64,000 nt of DNA, taken from Hydra vulgaris. Its lineage: Eukaryota > Cnidaria > Hydrozoa > Anthoathecata > Hydridae. A program made the translations under genes and the position numbers. This document shows, in pieces, positions 44,937-57,101 of this stretch. Positions within the stretch are counted from its first letter, which is position 1, and each line of letters opens with the position of its first letter. The stretch is from NCBI RefSeq assembly GCF_038396675.1, contig NC_088923.1:192501-256500 (forward strand). The letters are read 5' to 3'. The notes under the pieces are model-generated. The model was not told the origin of the DNA, did no database searches, and saw only the letters and a list, made by a program, of their open reading frames with translations.

Positions 44937-45290
44937 TTTTTAAGGCATTTTTTAAGGTTTATTTGAAAGAAAGGTTCATTTTTTAAGGTTTATTTGAAAG
45001 AAAGGTTCATTTGTTAAGGTTTATTTGAAAGAAAGGTTCATTTTTTAAGGTTGATTTGAAAGAAAGGTTCATTATTTAAGGTTTATTTGAAAGAAAGGTT
45101 CATTATTTAAGGTTTATTTGAAAGAAAGGTTCATTTTTTAAGATTTATTTGAAAGAAAGGTTTATTATTTAAGGTTTATTTGAAAGAAAGATTCATTATT
45201 TAAGGTTTATTTGAAAGAAAGGTTCGTTTGTTAAGGTTTATTTGAAAAAAAGGTTCATTTTTTATAGTTTATTTAAAAGAAAGGTTCATT
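44937..45290. repeat. 30-bp minisatellite, 11 copies
   Basis: Tandem copies of TTTAAGGTTTATTTGAAAGA plus AAGGTTCATT, 30 bases each, with scattered substitutions. All frames contain stops, so it is not coding. It lies just downstream of the coiled-coil gene. Confidence 0.93.
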
Positions 45291-45897
45291 GATGATCAGA
45301 TTAGTGGCTTTTATGTCAATTTATCAAAGTATATGATAAAAAGATGCCAGCAATTTTTGGTATTAAGTTCAAGCCAGAGTATAAAAAATTTAATTTTAAT
45401 TGGTACCTATATTATTTAAAAAGTTTGAATTCATTAACATAAATTAACAGCTTTAAAGACACTATTTTTAGTAAAGTTACTGAAATATGTGTCAATGCAA
45501 ATAAGGTAAAGAAAATTAAAACTTCTAGCGGTTTATTTATTTATTCTGCATTAAGTTAACGTTTTAAAGCTAAAAAGATAATTTTTTTTTCTTTCTATTT
45601 CTCTAACTTAATAGCCAACTATCTAAAAAATTTTTATCTTAACCCAAATAAGTACTAACATTTAAAACCAAATTTGTTTATGTTTTATTTATATAAGTTC
45701 ATCTAATTATATGGCTTTTATGTAAAATTAACCTTTTTTTCAGGACCCGAACATGTCTAAAACATAAAAGTTTAAAAAAAATAATTACATTTTTTTACAT
45801 ATGAAAATATGCAGGAAAAAGTGGTACACCAACACTTATTTTAAAAATTATCTATTTACCATTTATAATATGTTTATCTTACTAAAAAAATTATCTA
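45291..45897. other. spacer; left flank of the Tc1 insertion
   Basis: No gene is recognised. The last 35 bases (GTTTATCTTACTAAAAAAAT..) resemble 50,680-50,705 and mark the pre-insertion repeat. Confidence 0.5.
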
Positions 45898-47653
45898 CAG
45901 TGGGAGGCTAATTTATTAGTTACACTTGCAAAAACTATAATACTAACCATTATTAGCTCTTTGTTATGCTAAATTTTTATACAATTATTAGTGTTACTTG
46001 CTTAAATGAATATTTTTCTTTAAAATAAAACACATTTAAACACTATTACTATTTTCAAACATTTATTTAAGAAAACTCATAATACAAAATGTTTTTTAGT
46101 GTTTGGTTGGGCCACCTTTTGTATCAATTACTGCTTGTATCCTTTTTGGCATACTTTGGATAAAATTCTTTACATTTGCTTTTAAATCCTGATCATTTTG
46201 CCAGGCATTATTTAGTGCCTCTATGAGGTTTTTTTGTTAATTATAGTTTTGCGCCCAATTACCTGCTTTAAAAGTTCCCAGTAGTTCTCTATTGGGTTTA
46301 AGCTAGGAGAATTGCTATGCCGTGGTAAAACAGTAACATTTTTTGACTTATATATCTTTATTTTTTATTTATTTATTTGATAAAATAAAGATAAAATATC
46401 TTTATTTTATCCTTTTCGACTATATTAAATATCTTGTCAATGATTTAGCTTTATGGCATTGGGCAGAATCATGTCTAAAAATGCATTTGGATGGATCAAG
46501 AAACCAATTATGTAACTGATGAACTAATTTGGGAGATAATACTTTTTTATATTTTTCCTGGTTCATCATCTTTTCAACTATACAAAGAAGGCCACTGCCC
46601 TTACCACTCATGAATGACCACATCATCACTTTTAGAAGGTGTTTTAATGTCTCTATAACACAGTCTGGGTTATATTTTTCTTCTTTCTTTTCATCCAACA
46701 AAAGAAGACTTATCAATTAATATTTCAAAATGGGACTCATCTGAGAAACACCTGAAAACAAATAATAATAATAATGTAAATGCTCATATAAATGTTTCAT
46801 TCAGTGATGCTGTTGCAATAAACAATTAAATAAGTATTTACTTACATTTTCCCAATCTTCAGCAGAAATATGTAGGTGTTGTTTTGCCCAAGTGAGATGT
46901 TTTGATTTCTTCGCTGACATAAGTTTATGTTTCCACCCAGGTCTGTAGCATTTAAACCCCAGTTCTCCTACTTGACGCCTTGTAGTTCTGTTAGAAATCT
47001 TGATACGGGCTTCTTGTATGTTTTTAGCAACTGCTTTTGTACTTTTTTTTTGGCTTTTAACACAAATATTGCAAATTTTCTATTCATCTCTTGGGGTAGT
47101 GATGCACGGTCAACCACATTTTCCACGTCAGGGTATTTTTTTTATCAACTTTACCTTCAATTCTGCTTACTGTTGTCACAGAAACTTTAACTAAATTTGC
47201 AATTTTTCTTTGGGAGTGATTTGAATGTTTTAACAAAGGTGATATTTTTGAAATTTTTTAATTCAATATATGTTTAGTTTTTCCCATTGTTAGGCACCAA
47301 AGTTCAAATATTTTTAGTTAAAATTACTAATTAATGTAAAAAAATGAGTCAGTCACCAAAACAATAAACAGTTAACAAAAAAAAAATTTTATTACACACG
47401 CGTTATTGCATAAATAACAATTTTGCCACGAATATGCAAAAAGGTCCATTTCGCATGTTTTTGTATATACTAGCTTTTGTTGCTAAATGTTGCCTATAAA
47501 TGTTACAACTTCATTAAAAAAATTTAGAAACTATTATTGATATTAAAATCTCCAAGAATGTAAGAGTAGAAGCAATTTATTCATTTAAAATTCATATTTA
47601 ATTGCAGTTTTTGTGATAAAACAAATTGTAACTAATATTTTGGCCACCCACTG
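45898..47653 (-). mobile_element. Tc1-like DNA transposon, 1.76 kb
   Basis: The ends CAGTGGGAGGCTAA (45,898) and, reversed, CAGTGGGTGGCCAA (47,653), both continuing to TATTAGTTACA, form inverted repeats of about 30 bases, flanked by TA on both sides. The interior is a decayed Tc1 transposase on the minus strand. The opposite order of the empty site is preserved at 50.69 kb. Confidence 0.92.
46080..47290 (-). pseudogene. Tc1-like transposase, broken
   Basis: The N-terminal helix-turn-helix starts at MGKTK (47,290) and includes LLKHSNHSQRKIANLVKVSV and TTVSRIEGKVDKKNTL. The catalytic region (46,716-46,420) has VMMWSFMSGKGSGLLCIVEK, NQEKYKKVL and FRHDSAQCHKAKS, which holds the second catalytic Asp. 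The end reads MPKRIQAVIDTKGGPTKH near 46,150. These enzymes cut and paste at TA. The Glu-containing block (NSPDLNPIEN type) falls in a damaged part and several frameshifts are present. Confidence 0.85.
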
Positions 47654-47675
47654 TATATACCATCTATAATAATAA

Positions 47676-47699
47676 TAATAATAATAATAGCCGGTATAT
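47676..47699. repeat. (TAA)n microsatellite
   Basis: About eight TAA/ATA units right of the Tc1 insertion. Confidence 0.9.
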
Positions 47700-47769
47700 A
47701 TTAAATACTGTTCAGTTTTAAATAACGAATTGTTAATAATAAGCTTTCTTGATTTTTGTCTTGTTTGCT

Positions 47770-49150
47770 ATTGCTTTTTAATCGACCAATTGCAATTTTG
47801 ATTTAAAGCTGTTAAGTCTAATTGATTGAACAACTTCTGCTGGTAGACTATTCCATCCATATACGACTCTATTACTGAAAAAGTATTGCTTTTTCATACA
47901 ATTTCTAACCAATTCAGATTTCAATCTATGTTTTGCTCCTCTTAGGTTAGATGCTGGACCTGATGAGCTAATAGAGTTCATTGCTTGATTTTGTTTAATA
48001 TCAATCTTTTCAATGCCTTTAAATATCTTGATTTGCTGGATCAAGTCACCTCTTAGCCGCCGAGTCTCTAAAGTTGTTATATCCAAAATTTCTAATCTTT
48101 TTTCGTATTTAAGATGTCTTAGTTCCGGTATCATTTTGGTTGCTCTTAGTTGAACTTTAGTTCATTAACATCTTTGGTATAATATGGACTCCATGCTTGA
48201 ATCAAAAACTCTAAATTTGGTCTAACATACGTACAATACAGTGTTTATATTAGATCTTTATCCTTGTACTTGAATGAATTATTTAGTAGTGAAAGCATAC
48301 TATTTGCTTTATTGGCTGCATATTTAACTTGTTTAGCCCATTTCAAATCACTTGATATATAAACACCAATGTCTTTTTCTAGTTTTGACTTTAATTTCCA
48401 TTAATGTATTGTTATTAGTCATAAAATATTCTTTATTGTTTGAACCAAAGTGCATAGTTTTACATTTTTTTAAATTTAGTCCTAATTTCCATTATGTAGA
48501 CCATTCTTTAAGTTTGTTAATATCATTTTGAAACAGTTGTGAATCATTTTGAGAAGAAAAAGGTGCAATTATCTTATCTTCACCTTAAACAGACCCTTGT
48601 GGTACACCACTAAGTACATCAACCCAATCTGTCACACTTTCACCTAAAACCACTTGTTGTTTTCTGTTAGCTAAGAAGCAGGCTATCCTCTTAAAAAGTT
48701 TACCAAAAATACCATAAGTCAATAACTTGTATAATAACTTTTATGCGTAACACTATCGAAAGCTTTTTCGAAGTCTGTGTACAATACATCTATTGGTGTT
48801 CCTTTAGGAAACGCATCCATTAAAATATCTAGGTATTCTAATAGGTTTGTTGTACAACTTTTGCTTTTCATAAAACCATGGTGTTTTTTAGAACGTAAAT
48901 TATTTTTTATCAGGTATTGTATGATACAATCAGTTATTATTCTTTCCAATACTTTAAACGGTATTGAAGTTAACGAGACTGGTCTGTAGTTTGATGCTTT
49001 TAATTTGCTTCCTTTTTTAAAAAGTGGCATAGTATTTGCCTTTTTCCACATATCTGGTACATTGAAACAGAAAACATTCTTCAAGACATTCAATAAATTT
49101 ATTAGTTTAAGATTCATTATCGGTTGCCAAGAAAGGACAGTCATTGTCAG
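47770..49150 (-). pseudogene. CR1-type LINE, reverse transcriptase part
   Basis: Minus-strand frames: MWKKANTMPLFKKGSKLKAS with NYRPVSLTSIPFKVLERIIT (about 49,050-48,930) and YTDFEKAFDSVTH (about 48,760) from the RT palm. Then a broken stretch, and the C-terminal region 48,134-47,778 with ITTLETRRLRGDLIQQIKIF and FFSNRVVYGWNSLPAEVVQS. The GVPQGS/FADD region is decayed. An internal deletion joins the end of the endonuclease to the RT near 49,070. Confidence 0.85.
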
Positions 49151-49700
49151 ATCAATCTATTGAATTATAGTAGAAGTACCCTGTAATAATAAGATCGCTG
49201 TATTTTGTCAAATAAATACTTGTCCTAGCAGCATTAATTGATGACAAAATAATGTTATTGTACTGATGAGATATATCTGGTGGTCGATAAATGCATCCAA
49301 TTAGAATTTTTTTATTTCTAAAACATAGACAAGTCCAAATTTGTTCAATAAAAGTATTGTTTAACTGTAAAATATTTGTTTCAAACTGATTAATACATTG
49401 TTTGACATAAATACAAACACACCTTCTCCATGAGTCTTTCTATCTCTTCTGAAAATATTATAGTTATTTATGTTTACACCTGATTCTGCTTTAAACTAAG
49501 TTTTTGTGATATAAATAACATCCGGTTTATATATTTCAATTTGTAACCTAAATTCATCAATCTTATTATTCAGAAACTTTGCATTTGTGTACCAAACCAT
49601 CAGTTCTTTGCATTTTTGTGTACTGTGTTCATTGTTTATCCTTAAATCACAATTCTTAAGGTCATGAAAGTTTACTGATTCAATATCTTATTGCTCAGGA
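49150..49700 (-). pseudogene. CR1-type LINE, endonuclease part
   Basis: The minus strand reads WYTNAKFLNNKIDEFRLQIE, YKPDVIYITKT and NIFRRDRKTHGEGVFVF, then after frame breaks IGCIYRPPD-like and SDLIITG.F.YNSID blocks: the apurinic-type endonuclease that nicks the target DNA. Stops at the TET/TKT position and elsewhere inactivate it. Confidence 0.8.
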
Positions 49701-49804
49701 AATTATATAGGCTGTGAAGTCCTTCACTGAAATAATTTATTTTGTTGCTACTTTCAAGGGTTGAAGAATCTTATGTGATTTAATTATTTTTTGGCATTTA
49801 ATTG

Positions 49805-50458
49805 CTAATTCTTAATTCTTACTACCTTGCCATTTCTTATTCCAAAGTAATAATTTGCAGAGTCAATGTTGTCCTTATTTAGTTTTTTACGCTCTTCTCT
49901 CAATAGCTTTGATTTGTACCGTTCAGATTCAGTCAAATCAGGATTTATAAAAACATTTTCGTAGGCTTTATCTTTATTTAATTCTTTGGCCTTTTTTAAA
50001 ACAGAATTTCGTTCCGATTTATCAGTTAAAATAACAATATGAGGAGATTTTAATCCATTCTTTGACTTTAATTTGATAACATTTTTTATTTTGACATTGA
50101 CCTTCAATTTTTGCATGATTTTCTCAATATTTTGTTTACCTTTTTCGATTGCTTTGACTTTATCACTTGACGCTGATTCCTCTTAATCGAAAATAACCAG
50201 GTTATTTTCTCTCTTATCTTTTTCCTTGGTTACGCTTGCGATAATAATTATAACTTGCATTTGATCTGGAGTCTTTTTCACTTTACTAGCCCAATCACCT
50301 GCCACTGATGGACTAGATTTATATTGAGTCTTTTCTAATTCAAAAACTCTGTTAGTCAAGTTTGCATTATCTTTTTTTAAAGTTTCTATTAACTTTTTTA
50401 AATCTTCGATTATCGCTTCTTGCTCACACTTGTAAGTGTTGAAATCTCCTAACTGCAA
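49805..50458 (-). pseudogene. CR1-type LINE, ORF1
   Basis: Two minus-strand frames. The first, 50,458-50,183, has a coiled coil (EAIIEDLKKLIETLKKDNAN, LTNRVFELEKTQ) and ends at RENNLVIFD before a stop. The second, 50,116-49,805, has SPHIVILTDKSERNSVLKKA and VFINPDLTESERYKSKLLRE, closing with FGIRNGKVVRIKN. This is the nucleic-acid-binding ORF1 of CR1-type LINEs, which coats the element RNA. A nonsense/frameshift gap lies between the halves. Confidence 0.78.
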
Positions 50459-50460
50459 AT

Positions 50461-52311
50461 TAACAATTTGGATTACTGGATAGGAGGGCTACCACCTTAA
50501 ATACCAGTGGATTACCTCCTGTCAGTTAATTTATATTGTTATTATTATTAGTTTTGCTTATTAACACAATAAAACAGAATTTCTTAATGCACTTTTTCCC
50601 GTCTTAATGCGTTTTTTTCCGTATGTATGTATGTTTCAGGATTTGTTAATGCGTTTTTTTCCGTATGTATGTATATAATGTATGTTTATCTTACTAAAAT
50701 AAATGATCTACATACCATCTATAATGAATGTTTATCTTACTAAAAAAAAAGTCCACATTGTAGCTACCTATAAATCTAATAACTTATTATGCATCACAAG
50801 GTGTTCACTGCTCGTTGTAGTTTCACTAAAATGCATTGCATTTACAAAAAGTATTAAGTTTCTGTGTGGACTGCCAAGCATTAACTATCTTTCTGACAAT
50901 CACATATACTCAAGGTGAATTTATCAACAAATAAGAGAACTCACAACAACAAAAATATGCTTATGCACATTCACCTCACATCCTGAAATAACATTTTACT
51001 TTTCTTTTTTAAATATTATGTTGTTTTTCCTCTGTTATTGTTCCTAATATTATAATCTTCTTATAAAATATTTACTGTAAACCACTTTAAATCAAATTTA
51101 AGTTAAAAGAAGAATCGAGAAAACTTGCAATTTTCCAATTTTAGTTTTATGGTCTAAATAAGGTAGTCCTGCTTAAAGCAATTGATATTTCTAAAAAATA
51201 TTAAAAATTGCTGGTATGTAATGATGGAGATGATAAAGTTATGTTTGTGGATTTCTGGTTATATAAAGTTGAATGCTCAGAATGAAATTTATTAAATATA
51301 AAGGAGTTTTCATATCTTTATCAGGAAAAGTGAAGTTTGTGTCCAGCTATTACAGTTAAACATTTGAATAGTTTCGTAGTAGCAGCTGCTGAGGGTCAAT
51401 CCATTTTTAATTTTGATAAATAAACTGAACAATTTAGGTTTAAAGCTTAAACATAGTTTGTAAATTTGTTCTGACTCCTACCAAAAAGGATTTTTTTAAC
51501 TGTAAAAATAAATTAAAAACTTTGTGAGTTGATAAACTCAGCATGGTTTATGGTTGGTTTATTAAAAAATTTTAAGGGAAGTTTGTGGATTGTTATTCAA
51601 AAATTATTTAAGTAAAAATTTGTAAAGTGTTTTATTTAATAAAGAAAAAAGCTTTTTAATACTGAAAATTGATATGACTTTGTCCAAATTTAAAATCTTT
51701 TTTTTTTTTTAAAGTTTAATTATAAATGATTAATATGCTGCTATAAATGGCATGAGGTGTTCATGATGTCAAAGAAATAAATGATTAAAGTAAAAACTAA
51801 AAGTATTATATTTATGATCTTTCTTTTTTTTTTTGATTTTAACGGTGAGTCAAAGTCACTCCTATAGTCTTTGGCCACCTGAAAGCAAATTATAATTATC
51901 GATTAATCGTTTTATATTTTACATATTAACAGTTCATGGATATAAGGTGATATGTTTTTAAAGTATAAATCACAAAGAAACCTTGTTAATATTTAAAACT
52001 CAAAAAGCTATGCATCAATCATCAAATTATCAGTGCTAGAGTTGTTCAATAGATTATCTGTAATTATTTGATGTTCAAGAAATGATACCTTGGTTTTTTT
52101 TGCAACTGTTTTGAAAAATTTTTTTCTTTGTCTTATTGGTATTTAAAGCTCCTTCCATATTAACTAAAGCAATTGATGATACACTTTTTCTTGGAAGAAC
52201 GGAGCTTAATGTCACTTTTTATTATGGGTATATGATCATCACCTCTAGCTTTAACTAAATTTTGTATGAAAGAATCACTGACATTAACCTATTTCTAAAA
52301 CCCCATCTTCA
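50461..52311. other. spacer with short tandem repeats and the Tc1 empty-site paralogue
   Basis: At 50,585-50,680 the unit AATGCGTTTTTTTCCGTATG is repeated two to three times. At 50,680-50,755 CTTACTAAAATAAATGATCT is followed by ACATACCATCTATAATGAAT, which resembles the two flanks of the Tc1 element joined together. The rest, to about 51,850, is AT-rich with no supported exon; 51,850-52,311 may contain the decayed end of the pogo-like piece. Confidence 0.55.
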
Positions 52312-52490
52312 TTTGTAAATGTTCTTTTAGGAAGTCTATCTAGCACCTGTTTTTGATCAAGTGGGTATAATCCAGTTTTTCTGAAGCCTGCCTTCATACT
52401 TTTACAACCAAGTTCTTCAATTTTTTTCATGAGACATTTAGGCAATGCTGGAAACTGGTCTTTTGGAAGGGAAGGAGCTTTTTGTCCTTT
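52312..52490 (-). pseudogene. pogo-like transposase, C-terminal fragment
   Basis: The minus strand reads KDQFPALPKCLMKKIEELGC and KAGFRKTGLYPLDQKQVLDR then LPKRTFTNEDG before a stop, the segment after the DDE domain in pogo/CENP-B-type transposases (GF-x-x-x-G-(I/L)-YP). It is a different lineage from the Tigger at 58.2-61.6 kb. The catalytic domain is absent. Confidence 0.65.
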
Positions 52491-52564
52491 GCCACTTTCT
52501 TTTCAAATTGTTAATATTATTTTCTATAAATCTTATATTTATTTTTTTCTTTGTGTTTTGCAGA

Positions 52565-52696
52565 GAGTATGCCCAAGCAGCAGAGAATGAACAAGAAAGT
52601 TGCGTTAGAGATATCCTAGAAAAAGTGCCGGATAGGAAAGGCGTCGGTGACCGTGAAAAACTAAACCACAACAACAGATTTTATGATGTTTTTTAG
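52565..52696 (+). CDS. candidate terminal exon, unknown protein
   Basis: A good acceptor (TTTCTTTGTGTTTTGCAG? ending about 52,560-52,564) opens a 43-codon frame, EYAQAAENEQESCVRDILEK and VPDRKGVGDREKLNHNNRFY, ending DVF and TAG. Base composition is clearly richer than the surroundings. No upstream exon was joined and no family is recognised. Confidence 0.3.
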   Translation, partial: EYAQAAENEQESCVRDILEKVPDRKGVGDREKLNHNNRFYDVF

Positions 52697-52949
52697 ATCT
52701 GTAATTTGAAATATATTTTAATCTTGTGTATTCTTTTAATTTTGTTTTTTTATTTGTTTTAATAATGTACACTGGTTGCCGTCTCTGTTATGTTTTCTGA
52801 ATGTTAAGTTTTTGTCCTCCAAACCCAACGAGTTTTGTGATTGCATAACAAATGTCTTTTTAACAATTAATAGACGTATTTAAGCGACTAATCTAGAATC
52901 AGTTAAGAACGCGTCCGGGACGTTCTGTCTTAACGTTCATTGTACGTTT

Positions 52950-54960
52950 TTTGTACCTCCCCGTGTATGCTGGAGTATCAATATTCAGCATAGTTACATT
53001 ATTTAAAATCCATTTGCCAAGTTTAGTTTTAAAAAAAATTCACAAAAATAGCACTAAAAACATCAGTAGGTAGTCAATTCCAATAAAAAGGTTCTCAGTT
53101 TATTAAAAAAAATGCTGAGGCGAAAAAACTGGTTATATCGCGATTATATTTCATTTGATTACCTCTTGCTGATAAATCACTTCTTGGCAAAATTTTTTTA
53201 ACTTTTTCAATTCCATTCAATAACTTATACATTTAAATGGAGTCACCCCGAATGCGTCTAACAACTAAAGTAGTGAGACCCATTTTAACTAATCTTTTCT
53301 CGTAAAAGTTTTTTATTTAGTCTCGTAACATAGTTGTGACATTATGCTTGTTGCACGATGCTGTACCTTTTCTAAGAGATTAATTTTATTTTTAAGACAT
53401 GTAGACCACACAGATTAAGCAAATTGAATTAACAATCTTGTGTACATAATTTTTTGTAATTCATTATTTAAACTTAAAAATGTATTCCTCAACATATCCA
53501 AAATTTATTTGTTTTACTTGCACATAAAATTGTTTGATTTTTCCAATTCAAGAGGTAAATACTACACTAAGAACTTTTTCATCGACAGTGTTACTTAAAG
53601 GTATATTTAGCTTAAAATAAGTTCTAATTTGAAAATTTTTTACCAAAGTGCATTATCAAACATTTCTCAATATTAAATTTTAGTAGCCATTTGTTTGACC
53701 AGTTGACAGCTTTATCTAGGTCATTTTGCAATAGGTTAACACTTGTTACTCAATTAACCCTTAAAAGTACTTTTGCATCATCAGCATGCATTTTCGAAAT
53801 ATTAACAAAGTTTTTAGGCAAATCCTTAATGTAAATAATAAATAGTGAAGTACCAATAACCGAGCTAAGATGATACAATTTCTCTCATGACAACTCTTTG
53901 TCTTCTTTTTTTTAGAAAAGCTGAAATTAATTTTAGCAATGTACCAGAAATCCCATAACATTTAAGTTTTATCAGTTTTATTTTATGGGGCACAGGTATA
54001 TTCTGAGATAAATTTTACGAGATTACATCTAATGTTTGAATAAGGTTAGTTGAATAAGATCTTTTTAAAAGGAAGCCGTGTTGATTCTTCAAAAGTAGAT
54101 TATTTGCATTTGATAAACTCATAATTAAATCTCAGAAGTGAGTGAAATTGGATGATAATTCAACGGCGACAGTTTACTTCCTTTTTTATATTTAGGACTA
54201 ACGTTGGCTGATTTCCACAGAACAGGTAATTTACTGAGCACAATAGAAGCTGTATATCTGTGCAAGCGGTAGAGCTATTTCACATGCGCAATTTTCACGG
54301 TTGAAGGTTTAATAAAATCTGCTTCAGACAACTTCTTTGTATTTAAACGCTCTAATCTTTTAAGAATATCTTTGTATGAAATTATATCAAAATCCTAATT
54401 TTTTAGATTCTAGACGCAAATGCTGGCAAATTAAAGTAATTGTAAAGTCATTTTCACGGACAAATAGATCTTGGGACTTGTTTTTTAGTAAACTTACCAT
54501 CTGATTAAGTTCATTTTTAACTATTTCATTTTGACTTTGTAAAGCATTTATCAAGTTATTGATCTGTTATTGGCTATTCACATATTTGTAAATTGACTTA
54601 GGATTTTTCTTAGCCAATCAGGGTTCACATTAGGTTTTTTTCACACTAGGTTTTTTACACTAGGATCACACTAGGTTTTTTTCATAATTTTGTCTAACTC
54701 TTTTTGATTCGTTTTTGACTATTTTGCAAATTTTTTCTTGTTCATTCACAAGGGAAGAAACTTTCCACACTGAGGAACAGTTGCGAAATCTAGATATAAA
54801 ACAATCTATTTTTTAAATTTTGCTTTTCTATAACCTTGTACAATTATTTCCTCATTTGTAAAACTGTTTTGATCTAATAAAATTTTGTAACTTGGAACTA
54901 AGTGCGCTCTTTCAATATTTCAAAGAACTGGATGTGATTCAATTTGGAATAGCCTATTCT
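52950..54960 (-). pseudogene. CR1-type LINE (second), RT remnant
   Basis: Heavily decayed minus-strand RT. Near 53,900-53,760 a frame series gives SLFIIYIKDLPKNFVNISKM followed by HADDAKV (catalytic YADD/FADD, now HADD). Near 53,280-53,170 GLTTLVVRRIRGDSI with MYKLLNGIEKVKKILPRSDL is the usual C-terminal block, and near 53,100-52,980 the last helices. Several indels and stops. The 54,620-54,685 CACACTAGGTTTTTTT stutter is a local expansion. Confidence 0.75.
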
Positions 54961-56130
54961 CTTATGTTGCAAATATAAAGTCAAGAACGTTAAGGCATTC
55001 GTTGTTCGATAACTGAAACGTTGGAAAAGAAACATGCTGAATGAGAAAGTGATCATTTAAAATATCATAAAATCTGTATTCATGAAAGCCATCATCGTTT
55101 TCAATCAACTTTATAACATCTTTAGACCATTTAATGTTTGGAAATTTAAAGTCCCCCATAATTATAATATCCTTTAAATTGCGTTTATCAACACAGGATC
55201 TTGCAGTTTCAAATATCTTAGTAAAGATTTCCGTATCAACTATTGCATTTGCTCTGTATTTACATCCTAATAAATACCTACCGTTACAAATAACAAATGC
55301 AAACCATATTTTCTGAATTTTGTTGGAACTCAGAATATTATCTTCAATTTGATAAGATGCAAAATTGTTATCTACGTAGTTCTACCAACTTTACGATGAT
55401 TTTTGTATAAAAAATCTTCTAAATTTGCAATTGAAGCCTCTCTGAACCAAGTTTCCGTTACTCCAAAAATACATGGATTTACATCACTACATAATACCTT
55501 AAACTCCTCCATTTTATTATTTAGCGAAGTTGCATTCATATAAAAACACTTAATGTGGCAATTTAGTTTCTACGGATAGCATAACAAAATGCAGCTTCAG
55601 CAGCAAGTTGAGAGTATAGCTTATTTCTTTCTTGTCTTATGAAAGTCTAACATTCTGCTTCTCTGCTTCTGTAAAATTTGGTGAAATATAAAAACGTTTT
55701 TGAGGTTACTAATGTTTCTTAATTTTTTCAAAATTGATTGATACAAAAGAGGGTTTCTTATTCTGGAATTCAACTAAAATCGTTTTCTATTTTTTGACCG
55801 CAATCTTCTCACATATTTTGTTTTAACCTCGGCTCCAAGATTAATAAATAATTCCGCAATTTTTTTTATTATCATCCTCAATTTTTTCAAATTGCAAAGA
55901 TTTGTCTGACTTGATTATTCCATAAACCATTACATTTTTGGCTCTTTTATTTATTTTATTTTGTTCATTAACAGCTGCATTTACTACCGATTGTTGCTTT
56001 GGTGATCGCTTTTTACTCACTCCGCAAGCTGTAATCCATTCGGAACTTTTAATAGGTGGAAAATCTGCGGAATTCTCTTCCATAGACTTAATTCTTTCCT
56101 CATAAATCGGAAGTTTTATTGTTTTTTTCG
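54961..56130 (-). pseudogene. CR1-type LINE (second), endonuclease and ORF1 remnant
   Basis: The frame at 55,159-54,962 begins MGDFKFPNIKWSKDVIKLIE, the GDFN(F/Y)P-IxW block of the endonuclease. Upstream (55,560-55,170) broken frames read NATSLNNKMEEFK- and VFGVTETWF-type blocks. The frame at 56,083-55,841 (MEENSADFPPIKSSEWITAC) is an ORF1 start. The order ORF1, endonuclease, RT is complete but fully decayed. Confidence 0.72.
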
Positions 56131-56999
56131 GTTAATTCTAATTTAAATTTTTTTTCATCGCTTTATCAATCCACGGCGTTAATTTTTGGCCAAAAATCTT
56201 TCAGCGCGAACTATTCGTGATACTATTAACGCTAAATGTTGCGTAGACTGGTATATTTTTATGTTTGGTTCAGTCTACACTAAAACATGTAGTTAAATAA
56301 CCAATGATCATGGTTTAATTGGTCAAAAGTTAAATGTTTAAATGTGTTATTATGTTGAAATAAGAGTTATATTTTTTGTTTATGGAAGAATGTATGTATT
56401 TTTACACATTCTTCGTATTATTTTAATCATAATAAATAAGTCTACAAAAAGATGCTCGATAAACCACAATGTTACCTCTTCTATACACACAGTTTTATAT
56501 TTGAAAATGATACTTGCATTAATACCTTTCTTTTTAGCTAGAGATTTTGAAAGTTAATGAAAATATCTTGAGATATCTTATTTTTTCTTGTAGAAATTGA
56601 CATTTTTAATTTTAAAATAGTCTTAAAACCTAAAATAATGAATTAACTTTAAAATCTCTAACTAAATATGGACCTAACACACTAACGACCATTTGCGAAT
56701 TTTTTTTATAAATGAAGTAAAAGATAAGTATGAGTTTATCTCTGATGTTTCTATGCGACTTTTTGACTAATTTTCAGAAAACTGGCAGCCAATCTTTAAA
56801 AAATACTTTTTTATTATTTGATTACAAAACAAACAACTGTTTGTAAGATTTTATCTTGAATGTTAAAATGTGAATGTTATACAATTTTTTATTTATTTGT
56901 CACTTGACATTAAATTATTCTTTTTAAAATTTTATAGTTAATGAAACATATTTCATAAAAATAATATTTATTAGTAGGTATAAATATATATTAAAACAG
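56131..56999. other. spacer, nothing firmly recognised
   Basis: AT-rich sequence; no exon with both splice signals and matching phase could be supported. Upstream exons of the gene at 57,000 should lie in or before this stretch. Confidence 0.45.
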
Positions 57000-57101
57000 T
57001 ATGAAAAATGTTTACAAATATCTTCACTTGCAACTTGTGACTGGCTACACATCAGTATTGTCTGTGTTTAACCGAGAAATGCATTCAGATCATTTTATGA
57101 A
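57000..57101 (+). CDS. host gene 2, candidate internal exon
   Basis: An acceptor TATATATTAAAACAG, 102 bases open in a single phase (the other two have stops), and a near-perfect AA|GTAAGTG donor. It encodes NVYKYLHLQLVTGYTSVLSV and FNREMHSDHFM, ending with two bases of a codon. The terminal exon at 62,080 starts with G and completes it as Lys. The protein is not recognised. The intron to the next exon holds an antisense Tigger element. Confidence 0.62.
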
